Assembly (NCBI GenBank): GCA_900239685.1
Contig: OENT01000360.1
Span: 1-64,000 of the forward strand
DNA from: Rotaria macrura
Lineage: Eukaryota > Rotifera > Eurotatoria > Philodinida > Philodinidae
Direction: 5' to 3'
Length of the DNA: 64,000 nt
Shown here: piece by piece, positions 23,772 to 34,872 of the stretch
How the letters are laid out: every line of letters begins with the position of its first letter
Numbering within the stretch: the first letter of the stretch is position 1
The notes under the pieces: model-generated
Seen by the model: only the letters and a program-made list of their open reading frames with translations
Told to the model about the DNA's origin: nothing
The model's database searches: none
Position numbers and translations under genes: made by a program

Positions 23772-25209
23772 TTTTCTACAGAAAAATGACAGTTATGGCA
23801 GAAACGTTTTTACCATAGATACTGCAAAACCATCAGCTATCTCTTAATCCGATTTAATTAAGTCGATATATTGAAAAGAGAAGGAGGAAAAACGTGATTC
23901 TCTTGCGCTTGGACAGGCCTAATAGGGATGTTGATTTGGTTATCAGTTTCACTTTCGTCCATACCCTAACTTTCTACGATCATTCCCACAACTTGATACT
24001 ATAAGGTACGGGCTCTTCTTCAGTGTCTTTTGGCAGAACCCTGCGACTTCCTAGAAGGAAACAGAAGTTTCCGAACGATTCCTGCTGCCACCACATTGCG
24101 GGAAATATAAAGGATCCGAAAGGGACTGAGTCCAAAATCATTCGTACACAAACAGAAAATCCAAGATATTTACACGATTCGAACAATTCATCCAAAGAGG
24201 TTACTACAATTCATGAGACAACCAGTCATTTTGAGACCCAAATAATGAAAACAAATATAAAGATCTCTAAAGATCAGTTTCGAAAAAAAATTCTTCATTT
24301 TAAGACTTTTGAGACTTTTCCTAGGGAACGGATAGAGTATCCATGTCTGAAACTATCTTTTCAATGAAATCTTTTATTTTAGCTTTTCTACATGCTGAAT
24401 ACAAAGATTTGAAAAAAGTTCAACTGAAGACTGTTTTCAGATCTGACTTGCTAAACTTACGATTTTATGAGAAAATATTTTTTTTCACAAAGAACTTGAA
24501 GTATGTGACCTCAACAATTTATTGTTTCCCACTTAGCCTCGTGGTGCATTTAAAAGTTTTCTTAAAAAGATTCACTCTGAGATTTCGGAAGCTTTACTTA
24601 CTTGATTGAAGATCATGCTGAATCTCCAAACATGTGGTTTGTCACCGTGTACAGCAAATAATGACAAAAAAGAGTACTAAAAAATGCTTTCTTCTGAATT
24701 ATTAAGAAGTGTTGTGATAGTTTTTGTGGGTCTTTCTGACTTTCCGAGTGTTGCGTCTTGAGTTGCTGTTGAGATCGTTCAAGAAACCTCAGAAAGCGTC
24801 TGGAAATATTTCTCATCAGTCAGTTAGAGAGGTGTATAGTGTATGTTCTCTTTTTATATCTATTGGCTGGAATTGCAGGGAAGTGGACCAGAACTAGTAA
24901 CAGAAACCCATTTAGGGATCCCGCTTCTGTAGTTTGCTAGGAAAGCTCTGGGTCCGACAGGCTCCTGCCGTACGTCTTTGATCTAGGAATTTTTGGTAAA
25001 TAGAGGGAAGTCGTTTTCGACGAATATTATCTTAAGTTCGATTTTTGATTGAATTCGAGTAAGTAAAAGGGATACTATTTTCAAGCTAGACGCGTTTCCA
25101 ATGAAAATAATCATGTGTGAAAGAATAAGAAATATGGATGAAACTGTTATTCCTGACAGTGAACTTTTCTATGTTGAATAGAATTTTTTATTGAATCTTA
25201 ATCTCAAGT
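23772..25209. other. non-coding stretch
   Basis: Open frames at 24023-24367, 24343-24609 and 24613-24816 overlap or oppose one another and carry no recognisable domain. Nothing else was identified. Confidence 0.35.
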
Positions 25210-26138
25210 CTAAAACGTAGAAAACACTTGACATTCGTCATTTTCTTGTGTACATTGTATTCGATTGAAGCATGTATGAAGTTCATGTATTTGAGATAAG
25301 TTACCAATTCGATTGGAAGTGGACAACATTTCACGGATGTAACAATCGAAACGACATAAATTATGTAGACGACTGATCAAATCTCGTGCTAAATGAATGA
25401 ACGGTGTTGAATATACTGTTTGTAAATACATATATTCAATATTCGGCGTATGAACAAGAAATCTGTCAATATCATTAAAAGTAAGTTCCGTATAGTTACT
25501 CCAAACAATGAGTCGTCGTAGTGAATGGTTTATTGGTGTAGACGAAGTGAACACATTACTCTCGCCATGAAAGATATAAACTTGCAGATGAAGAAGATTG
25601 GGACATGAATTCAATATGGCTAGAATAGACATGGATTTACTGGAAAAAATCGACATAAATTGAAGAGAAGGTGACATAGTCCATGATTGACACGTGGAAT
25701 AATCTATATGACCCATATTGACACGGCGAAGAGACGGAAATCGATTGGAGAATATATCACAAATCAATTCATGTGGCGGAGTAAATTTCAATCCTAATAT
25801 GAAAGATAGATGAGTTAGATTAGGAATGATTTCTGGTTTTATGTATTCCAGATGATTTTGATTGGAATTGCACACAATCAATTTATTTAAATTAGGAAAT
25901 TGACCAAAATCAAAATCGTTAGCCGTTTGAATTACTAATCGATTGACGCAAGAAGCGAAACACTTCACCACAGAAATGTCAGTTTCTTCATCGAAAGTTA
26001 GAGATAGATTTTGACAAGATTGCATTGTATTATTCAGTCGTTTGTTGAGTCCCCAAAACGTACAGTATAAATCTTGCACATCGATGAAAGTAAATAAACA
26101 AGACAGTAATTGATCTGGAAGTTCTTCTAATATTGTAC
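25210..26138 (-). CDS. F-box/LRR-like protein (C-terminal exon, possibly fused to PDZ gene)
   Basis: The exon encodes an F-box near its start (LEELPDQLLSCLFTFIDVQDLYCTFWGLNKRLN) followed by about 260 residues with irregular leucine-rich repeats (FPNLNKLIV, IPNLTHLSF, FPSLRRVNM, CPNLLHLQV, HSLRRLIVW). F-box proteins of this shape normally join SKP1-CUL1 ubiquitin ligases and choose substrates through the repeats, and bdelloids carry many. Two gene models are possible. In one, an acceptor at 26139-26140 joins it in phase 1 to the exon ending at 26315. In the other, it is a separate gene starting at ATG ATG about 48 bp further upstream (MMIFTLLRKIIFNLDSG). The stop is at 25210. No intron interrupts the frame. 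Confidence 0.82.
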
Positions 26139-26314
26139 CTGAATCTAAATTGAAAATAATTTTTCTTAAAAGTGTAAAAATCATCATAATGATGGTATTA
26201 TCGAAGTACTTGAATAGACGAACATAGAACACTGTTATAGTGTAATGTAAAATATCATGTTTTTTAAATACATTTCCTAGCGTCAAACAAAAAGGATAAG
26301 TAGATATAACTTAC

Positions 26315-28364
26315 GATCTTCAACATGTTGAACATTATGTTTCACATGAGTATTATCATGATTTTCATCTTGAATAAAAATTTCAGCTTGCAGATCATCT
26401 GTTTCCCACTTCTGTAACAAAGCAAAAAAATAATTTGTCGAAGTAGCTGTTTTTCGCAACAGAAATCAAATTGTCACTCTATTTTGTTTCACGATTGTAC
26501 AATTATTAGAAAGCAATCATTTTATTCATCAACCAATATAAGTGTGATGATCTCAATGAAAAACAGTTTGATACTTACCTCCGGTGATGATATATAGTTG
26601 TCATCAATGAAACCATGACTATGTTTTATCTTTGTATCCAAAGCGTATCGTTTTTTTCTAATCAATAAATTAACTGCTGTACTAAAAACATTGCTAATAA
26701 CTGATTTAGCCGAATGTGTCGTCCACATTTCGCAATCTTCATGAGAACCTAAGTATGGATGAAATTACTTTTAAAAAATGTATACATTCAAGCATCACAA
26801 ACCTATGAAAATGATCTGTCCTTTCCGATAGTGTGCAGCTGTTTCGATAAAACATACATCGTTCACATGAGTAAATTCAGGTGATTTAAAAATTGTCGAT
26901 TGTGGTACTGTGGAAATAGTGTTACTGTTTTCCCAATGTATAGCACAAAATCTGTGATGATCAACAGATACTTTTTGTGAATGTGTATTTGAGTCCGACG
27001 CTAAAATGAAATCGATAATCAAAATAAATATTGAATGAAACATGACGAGCCCAAATCTAAGTTAGTTACCTGATGCAGCATAAACCGGTTTCAAATGATG
27101 AACACTTCGTAGATGACAATGTAACTGTTTTCTAGTAGATCTATAGTGCACATATGTCGCTGGACTACAGACGAGCATTTGAATTGGAAGATGATGATCA
27201 GTACCGAAACGTCGCAGTAATTCATGTGATGATTCTTTTTCCACATTAACACCATTTAGTTCGATGATTCGATCAAAGTTTTTTATGCCTGCTCTATAAG
27301 CCAGACTTGATTCCCAATTCCCGAAGAACTGGACGTAATGAAAGCGTTCTTGTCGATGATAGTATGCAGAGAAACCTAACTTTTGTGTAGGAATTGCACG
27401 TTGCATAGTACACAATCGTATATCATCTTTCTCGTAGATTAAACTAATCTTTTCATCAATTGATGGTGGATCTAAAAAATTTTACATCAAGAAAATTGAA
27501 GTAATCTATAAAATTTATCAAAACTCAGCGTATGCATGATGAATTAGTCATATTCAGTCTACTCGGCAAACTTGTTCTAAATCAATACTATTTAAATGCA
27601 TGATACTCTCAACGTTATATTTAAAGTGTACGTTTGAATCATGTGCAATAGATTGTTTTCTATAATGTTGATCATGTGTCATGTTGAAATATTTCACATC
27701 TGTAGATAAGTAGTAGGCGAACAAATAATTTTTACTAAGAAACATATTTAGGGATGAAACAAAAACCGACGTATGAACCTGTGAATTCAAACCGATAATG
27801 TTTTGTGATTACTAATTTGATGCATTTCTGCATACATGCCATAGAAAAACTCGAAATAAAAACATTTTTTCATTTACCGTAATTTTCTTCAATCCACTTT
27901 TGAATCATTTTCGGTGGATCAAATCCCCATCCAGAGATTTGTCTAATTTTACCACTATTATCATAATATTCAATAGAGCGACCCAACTCTAAGATATTGT
28001 TATTTTCGCCAGAATGTTGAGTTATGAGCTCATTAAGATTATTAACAGGCACGAGAACATAGCGCCATACTGGCTTGCCGCGATCTAAACCACGAATGGC
28101 ATACACCAATTCATTGAGCTTTTGTTCTGTTCTTATTGCTTTTGGTCTATCTTCAAAGCTAGTAAGTAAGTTCTGAAGAAATTAAAAATAAAGCACTTCG
28201 TTTGTATCAATAATCTTTATTAAGAAGACAATCATCAATTGTTAACACTCAGTTTTTTTCCTAATATCATAGAAACGTCGAATAACAACTCTTTAGACTG
28301 TTTGATCGCAAAAAATCATTCTAGAATTGAAGCTTACCTGTAATTTTTCGTAATATTCTGTCAT
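26315..28364 (-). CDS. PDZ-domain protein with N-terminal GWG/DPP domain
   Basis: Six exons, 28364-28338 (ATG; MTEYYEKLQ), 28172-27878, 27471-27070, 27000-26803, 26748-26579 and 26411-26315, splice in consistent phases. The second exon encodes a small domain with VWRYVLVPVNNL, ILELGRSIEYY and SGWGFDPPKMI. I have seen this pattern in animal proteins but cannot name its function. The third exon holds a PDZ-like domain: LGFSAYYHRQ is the carboxylate-loop strand, then AGIKNFDRIIELNGVNVEKESSHELLRRFG gives the usual 'aGl..gD.IleiNG..v....h......' pattern. PDZ domains bind C-terminal peptides and scaffold signalling complexes. The remaining exons (YRKGQIIFIGSHEDCEMW and on) are unassigned. The last exon ends in phase 1 at a GTAAGT donor. 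If that donor is unused, the protein would stop 11 codons later. If used, it joins the F-box exon to give 705 aa. Confidence 0.75.
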
Positions 28365-31300
28365 TGAACAGCAGCACAAAAATATAAATTATTCCTGTCT
28401 AAAAGAATCAATATAACAAGAACCAATAATGAATCTTATGACAACGAAGACAGTTTGTTATCTAAACATAACGTTTACTCATCTGCTTTTTTTTCTTCTA
28501 ACTGCTTCATCAATAAATAATTAACCATAATCATTTTCGTCTAAAAATAGCTGCGATGCTGCAAAACATTTTCATATAGAATTTCTACAGCGACGATGAT
28601 CAAATTTTTTTTTTCGATTTTTCGAGTCATACAATAAAAATAATGGTATTAAGAATCCTGATGAAAAGAAAAAAAAACGGAATAGACAGCGATGAAAAAT
28701 GTATTGTCGATCATATGCGGAGTTTGTAGAGTACGAAAGCAAACAAACCTGTTCTTTTTCACCATTTAAAAGAAAAACAAACATAAATAGACCATATATT
28801 CAAAATGTATTCTTGATTTATAACTCATTCGACGGCATCTAATTCTATTTACTTTCAGTAGGAGACCTTACCGAAAATGACAAATGAAAACATTTTTAGT
28901 ATATTCTCGCTTGACAAGATATAAAAATATAGGGCTCTTTCTATTTATTTAGCAGTCGACTAATAGTATGGTAACGCAAAGACGAAACATCGTCAAAAAT
29001 ATTTAAACTGACAGAAGACAAAACGGTGAAGCCGATTCGATATATATATATATATAGTGCGATGTGTAAATCCATGAAAGTTTACTAATATTCGAAAAAA
29101 CAGTCGTCACATGTCGATGAAAGAGTGATGTATTTGCATGGAATGAATACAGGTGAGGGCACTAGTCTGAAGGTCAAGTAGTGTTTCTCGACAATCATTC
29201 AGACGAGCACAGTCATATGTTTACGATCAAAAGCATAATCAAATAGTAACTCACTGTAGTCGTGACGACACATTTAAACACAAACACATTTATAATATTG
29301 GCAAAATTTTGATTCCTCACTATGATCTATCAGAAGAATCCAGTGATGTATGTTCAAAAGCAACTAAAGAATTGAATGAGAACCAATAAAGTTTTCGACA
29401 AGTGACCGAATTTTGACTTACAGAAGATAAGTTGCTCAAACTCATGTGTGCCTATGACTAACAGTAAGTTTCGTAAATACAATACCACATAGGATAAGAG
29501 TACTGTAAAATATCTATCGCTAGGCGAAAGTATTGAATTCTAAACATAACTTGGATTTCAACGTTATTTTATAGTACTGTTTGTAAATTAGTTTTATTTG
29601 ATTTTGCAATTTTCGATCGAAAGTTTTGACAAATTTTTCTTCAATAATACAAGACAACAACATTTACACAATCTTACTAATATTTATGAATTTATCTCAA
29701 TAGTACGGTTGAACAACATAAGCAATAAGCTGAATAAATACTAAAAGAAAATCAACTATATTAACGTAAGTAACAAGTTAAAGAAATGCATATGATATTA
29801 GAAATTGTAAAACTAATAAGACACTTTTTCTAGTCGATAGAACACCAATTAATTATGGACGTTGATACTTCTGTTAGAGCATGTTTACAAAAAAGCAGAT
29901 GACTTCCGTCAAGGTTATTGAATCGATGATAGATCAATTAAACGAATACCAGATATGAAATTCAAAAATTGAAGTTGTATTTGCATCATTAAAGTATGAA
30001 TCTTTCGAATAATTCATCGTTTTATCATAAACTGTTTTCCACGACTGAATACTATCTATTCTATAAAAAAAATGGAAACATCGAATCGTTACTTTTCCTA
30101 TGTGCTTTGTGTCGAATGCATTGAATATTTTTCGTTCACATCTTGTTAATCACTTAATTATGTTAAAAATATCACTCCATAGAATTTTTTCATCAAGTTT
30201 CAAAATTGATTGTTACTGATGTTGAGAAAAGAAACAATGTGTAACAAGTGGTTTATAATGATTTATTATTCATTGGCTATATACTTCATATACGTAGCCA
30301 AACTAACTATGTCCATTGATGAAGAATTACACTTGGACAAAAGTAACAACTTGATAGTATTTTTTCATAGATTTTAACTTCTATTGAGCACAGTGCACAT
30401 AGGTCTGTATTATCATTTTTTTTTCTTCTCTTATGGCGTACATTTAGAGAGAAAAATAAAGTGCATCGCGTTCAAGTTTCTGAGGTGATAATTCTGAAAT
30501 CTAAATGTACTTTTTGTCTACTTGTTTGTTATGGCTTCACTATTCTAATGAAAGCACTCCTGCAGAAGCATTATTTCCCTTTGAATACGTCGAATTAGTA
30601 TGTCTCTCTTTTTTTTTGATAAGTGATGATGATTAAATAGATCTCTTTGTGTTAAGTCTCATGAGTATATGTTACTCATTCCAATTATATTTAAAAAAGG
30701 AATAGTAGTTCGACTACATATCTACCAGATTAAATCTTTGACGTACTGTAAGTCTATGTCATAATTGTTTTGAAGTTACCAAAAAAGACGAGCATTGTAT
30801 TTTATTTCTTATATACAATTGTAACAATACATGTGATGTAAAAATGTGTTTTGTGTTGATTCATTCTAATCGAGTGAAAATAAAACTCGATTTACCACTT
30901 GAATATCTGCATATTAGTCGGTTCGCTAAATCTATTCACCATAGCATATGCGTACACTTCGATTCAGTATTGAAGTAAAAAAGGAACAACTTAGTATATG
31001 TTATTGTTTACACTATCATATTTTTCAATATCGTATTCTTAGTTTGTGCATGTCAATCTAGATATTAACATTCTTATTCATTTTGACACATTCGTGAACA
31101 TGAATGAACTTCAAGTTTAATTATACATTCATCATATTATATAATGACTATTCAAATTTACATGTAGAACAGTGTGAGAAAAACCTTTTGTAGAAACCAT
31201 GATTTATTAGAGTCGTTCGTCCATTATATAGTACTTCAACAAAAACTTGCCCTATTTCCAAGTCTCACATGGTGAACAAGATCTACTCATTGATGCTTTT

Positions 31301-33040
31301 GTCTCACACAACACATTCCATTTGTTCTTTTTTCACTTTGTATGAAATGATCCTTTCCATCTTAAGTTGAAAAATAGTGTAGGTTCTGTTTTCACTCTCA
31401 TTCTGATTGTTAGACTTATCTCAAACTTGTTTCATATTATGAACACTTTCATCGAATCGCTTGTACATATCTATGTGCGTTTTTCAATAACTTCTAAGAC
31501 TCAACGAATATTAATCTATGTAATTTGAATATTGGCGTCGACATTTTCCCATACTATGTTACCATGATACTTAGTTTCGGTAGGTATTTACTCATAAACT
31601 TAGTTCACAAGCGTTATTCAGACGATATAAAGAAACAAGAAGAATAGATCTGATTCAATTCGTTTCAAGTCATTTGATTAGGATAAAATCCGGTTTAAGT
31701 AGAAGTTGATGACTAGTCTCAAATGCGTGCATCATTTCTTCTCTGTACTATAGTTTTGATGAATCGACAATAGTCTAACAAAGAACCTTGAACAGAATAT
31801 AAAATACATTCATGTGAGTCTCATTTCTTCACAGCCGCCAAATTAACTTTTTTCAAGGTTCAAAAGTCATGAAACACTCTCTGCTTTATTTGTAAATTTA
31901 CAGTATGTGAGATTCAATCAATCATGCATCGTTAGAATTAGTTCTCACGAAGAGTGCATCTTATTTCATAACAAATTTATTCATTGTATGAATTTCAATA
32001 AAAATAAATGTCTACACATGTTTTCATGCATAGAAAAAGATCATGTTACAGTTTGTAATTATTATTAAGTATCATTCCATATAGAACTAAGAATAGTTTT
32101 TTCTTGTAATCATAAGAACATTTTATTTTTCTATGCCGTTAGCCACATTCAATTGCCTAGCATAAAAATGGAAGCGTTGTTCGTGGGTATTTTACATGCA
32201 AGATGTTTTTTCACTATTTCCTGTTAAACTGGGTCAGAATGACTTTTTCAGTACAATCCGATATAATGGTCATTATTGAATAGACTACCGTTGGCGAATA
32301 AAATGAACATAGACTTCGTGCATACTATGTGAAACAGTGTAACAGTGCAATGTACTCGAATAGTTTTTATCTGACTTGAGTTTATACACTTGTGAATATT
32401 TGAGTTCATATTATCGATTTTATCGAGGATTTTGTTTTTCTTTTGTGCTATCATTCATAAAATCCTGTGTCGGAAAAGAAATCATTAAGCTTCTTTAAAA
32501 TTTTTATATTTACTTTTGTTTTGTAAAGTAGACAAAAATGACAAAGAAAAAGAAGCCACCCTCAGGAGAATATTTGTGTCAACATAAGCACTACATTTTT
32601 TTTTTCATCACGCCATTCTACTACTCGCGTAATGATCTAAGCATTGGGGAGATAGAAGAAAAAAGAGTGTCTCATTCTCTAACTCTGTAGTAGAAATAAG
32701 AGGAAAAAAGAATAAGAAGAAGAAGACTTTGTTAAGCTATGATGACGTAAGATCAGTTAGAAAGGATTTTTAACAGAACGGCTTTGTAATTTTATATATT
32801 TTTCTTTTTTTTTTTGTTCTTGTTGTCTGTTACGTATTTTAGATAGCATCAAAATAAAAAAAGAAAAGTTTAAAGAATCATTAAAGATAAGGAAAATAAA
32901 CACATCACTGAGATGTTCAATGAATACAATTTATGTCCTCTCAATGATTTTGTTTGATATTAAAAATGAAATATAGACAGTTTTCATTTTTGTATACTAT
33001 CAGTAGACATATATAATTAACCGAAAATACTTGAGTACTC
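28365..33040. other. 4.7-kb intergenic region, strongly A+T-rich
   Basis: No gene is supported. It includes a (TA)n run at 29041-29056 and several T- or A-tracts. Between the minus-strand PDZ gene and the plus-strand desaturase it would contain both promoters, since the two are transcribed divergently. Confidence 0.45.
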
Positions 33041-33050
33041 TATATAAAAG
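33041..33050 (+). promoter_or_regulatory. TATA box of the desaturase gene
   Basis: TATATAAAAG in the context CTATATAAAAGG is a near-perfect TATA box. It lies 467 bp upstream of the desaturase ATG, which would give a 5' leader of roughly 435 nt unless an intron shortens it. Confidence 0.5.
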
Positions 33051-33507
33051 GTTGCTGATAAGATGAAATTTTTTCTACATACAGTAGACGTCAATATGGA
33101 ATAAATCTACGTCAAAGAGTCAGGTGATGATAATACTTCTGTTGAAATATATATATATTTATTTACGTAGTATAATTTCTCATGTGTATTCTTTACGAAC
33201 GAACATATATATATATATATTTCGAGCGAGGAAAAAGTCTTGTTCCGTTGCAAATCGATCAATAGAAGAGGATTAAAAAAAATTTGAGTCCTATTTATTT
33301 GTTTAGAATTATGACATGAACAACAGAAAATATTTACTGTGATTTTCTTTTCTATTCGTTCGTATTCCTTATCACGAATCTTGTCTTGTCTTAATGTTAT
33401 TTTTTTTATTCCTTTCTTTTACATTTCTATGATAATTTTCTTTTTGTATATAACTACGTCAAATAGTTCTTATTATAGATCATTCACACGCCATCACACT
33501 CTATCCG

Positions 33508-34740
33508 ATGGCTCCCAATGGCGAAGTCGATCGTCGCATTTGTACATCTACAAATACAATAGAATTAACAACTAATATAGCTGATCGTCTATTCTTATTT
33601 ATCAATGGTCAATGGTATGATCTTACACAGTGGCAAAACATACATCCAGGTGGTTCTGAAATTCTTCAACATTTAAATGGAAGAGATGCTACTGACGCAT
33701 TCTATTCTCTTCATAGTGAAGAGGCAATGAAAAGACTTTCTTCTTTGAAACCATGTTCATCTCTTCATATTCAATCTATGTTACCAATTATAGAACCAAC
33801 TAATCTTACATTATCATATCGACGATTACGAGAAAATTTACTTAATAATGGATATTTTAATCGATCGTTTTTGTGGGAAGTATTCTATTATTTATCTGTT
33901 TATATTTTATGTTTATTTGGCACATATTGTCAGTTTTATTGGAATTCTAATCTTCTAGCTATTCTTTTGATTGGATTTGGTATGCAACAAGCTGGCTGGA
34001 TTGGACATGACTATGCTCATGGACGTGGTTTATGTATGCGATGGCTTTGTCGAACATTAAGCGGTTTTATTAATGCATTTAGTCCAACATGGTGGTCACA
34101 TAAACATAATACACATCATGTATATACTAATAATATTGGTATCGACACAGATATCGCTACTGATCCATTATTTCATTTATTTTTTCCTTCAAAAGACAAA
34201 GATGTTTGGTTTCGAGCTTATCAACATTGGTATTTCATACCAGTCTATTCTTTCTTATATATAAGTTGGCGATGGCAATCATTTCAACATTCATATTATA
34301 AATCTAAATATGCTGAACTTATTTTCATGCTACCTAATTATATATGGTTGTATATGCTTGGTTGGCAAGTAGCACTTGGTTCTATACTTGTTGGTGGTTT
34401 TCTTGTTGCTTGTATTGTTACAGCAACACATCAAAGTGAAGAAATGTTAGCTGATTCACCATATCCATTTGTTGAAACACAATTTGTAACAACGTGTGAT
34501 GTAGATTGTAATAATTTTTTCATGGAATGGTTATGGGGTGGTATGCAATATCAACTTGAACATCATCTATTTCCAACCATACCCAAATATAATTATTCAC
34601 GAATAAGACCTATTCTTCAACAATGGACCAAAGATAATGGTATTCTATATCGATGCGAAAGTGTTTGGTCGATTTGGCGTCGAAATTATCTTACGCTGAA
34701 ATATTTCTCAGGTCAAAAAAAGAAACTAAAAACATTATAG
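33508..34740 (+). CDS. front-end fatty acid desaturase with cytochrome b5 domain
   Basis: This single-exon gene of 410 aa introduces a double bond between an existing one and the carboxyl end of a polyunsaturated acyl chain, in the endoplasmic reticulum membrane, using electrons from its own cytochrome b5 domain. The N-terminal b5 domain has the haem-binding HPGG at residues 46-49. Three histidine boxes follow: HDYAH (167-171), HKHNTHH (198-204) and QLEHH (349-353). Gln in the first position of the third box is diagnostic of delta-4/5/6/8 front-end enzymes. Hydrophobic segments flank the boxes (about 123-165 and 245-305). The length is slightly below the usual 440-450 aa and all key residues are present. 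Regioselectivity cannot be read from sequence. The first ATG of the frame (MAPNGEV) is taken as the start. Confidence 0.95.
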   Translation: MAPNGEVDRRICTSTNTIELTTNIADRLFLFINGQWYDLTQWQNIHPGGSEILQHLNGRDATDAFYSLHSEEAMKRLSSLKPCSSLHIQSMLPIIEPTNLTLSYRRLRENLLNNGYFNRSFLWEVFYYLSVYILCLFGTYCQFYWNSNLLAILLIGFGMQQAGWIGHDYAHGRGLCMRWLCRTLSGFINAFSPTWWSHKHNTHHVYTNNIGIDTDIATDPLFHLFFPSKDKDVWFRAYQHWYFIPVYSFLYISWRWQSFQHSYYKSKYAELIFMLPNYIWLYMLGWQVALGSILVGGFLVACIVTATHQSEEMLADSPYPFVETQFVTTCDVDCNNFFMEWLWGGMQYQLEHHLFPTIPKYNYSRIRPILQQWTKDNGILYRCESVWSIWRRNYLTLKYFSGQKKKLKTL

Positions 34741-34866
34741 CATTGAAAATAGAACATGATTGATTCTTTGTTTTGTTTTTTGATCTAGTTCATGCTAATC
34801 ACAAAAATTGCTCATTTTTTCTTTCTTTATGTTATTTATATAGATTTTATTTCTATTCATTCGAAT

Positions 34867-34872
34867 AATAAA
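34867..34872 (+). terminator. polyadenylation signal of the desaturase gene
   Basis: AATAAA lies 127 bp after the desaturase stop codon on the same strand. A second A-rich AAAATAAAA follows about 45 bp later. Confidence 0.5.

Noticed and set aside
27554-27790. 78-aa open frame between the second and third exons of the PDZ gene
   Set aside because: Its only acceptor is in phase 0 while the preceding exon ends in phase 1. Direct splicing of 27878 to 27471 gives a continuous frame, so it is most likely intronic.
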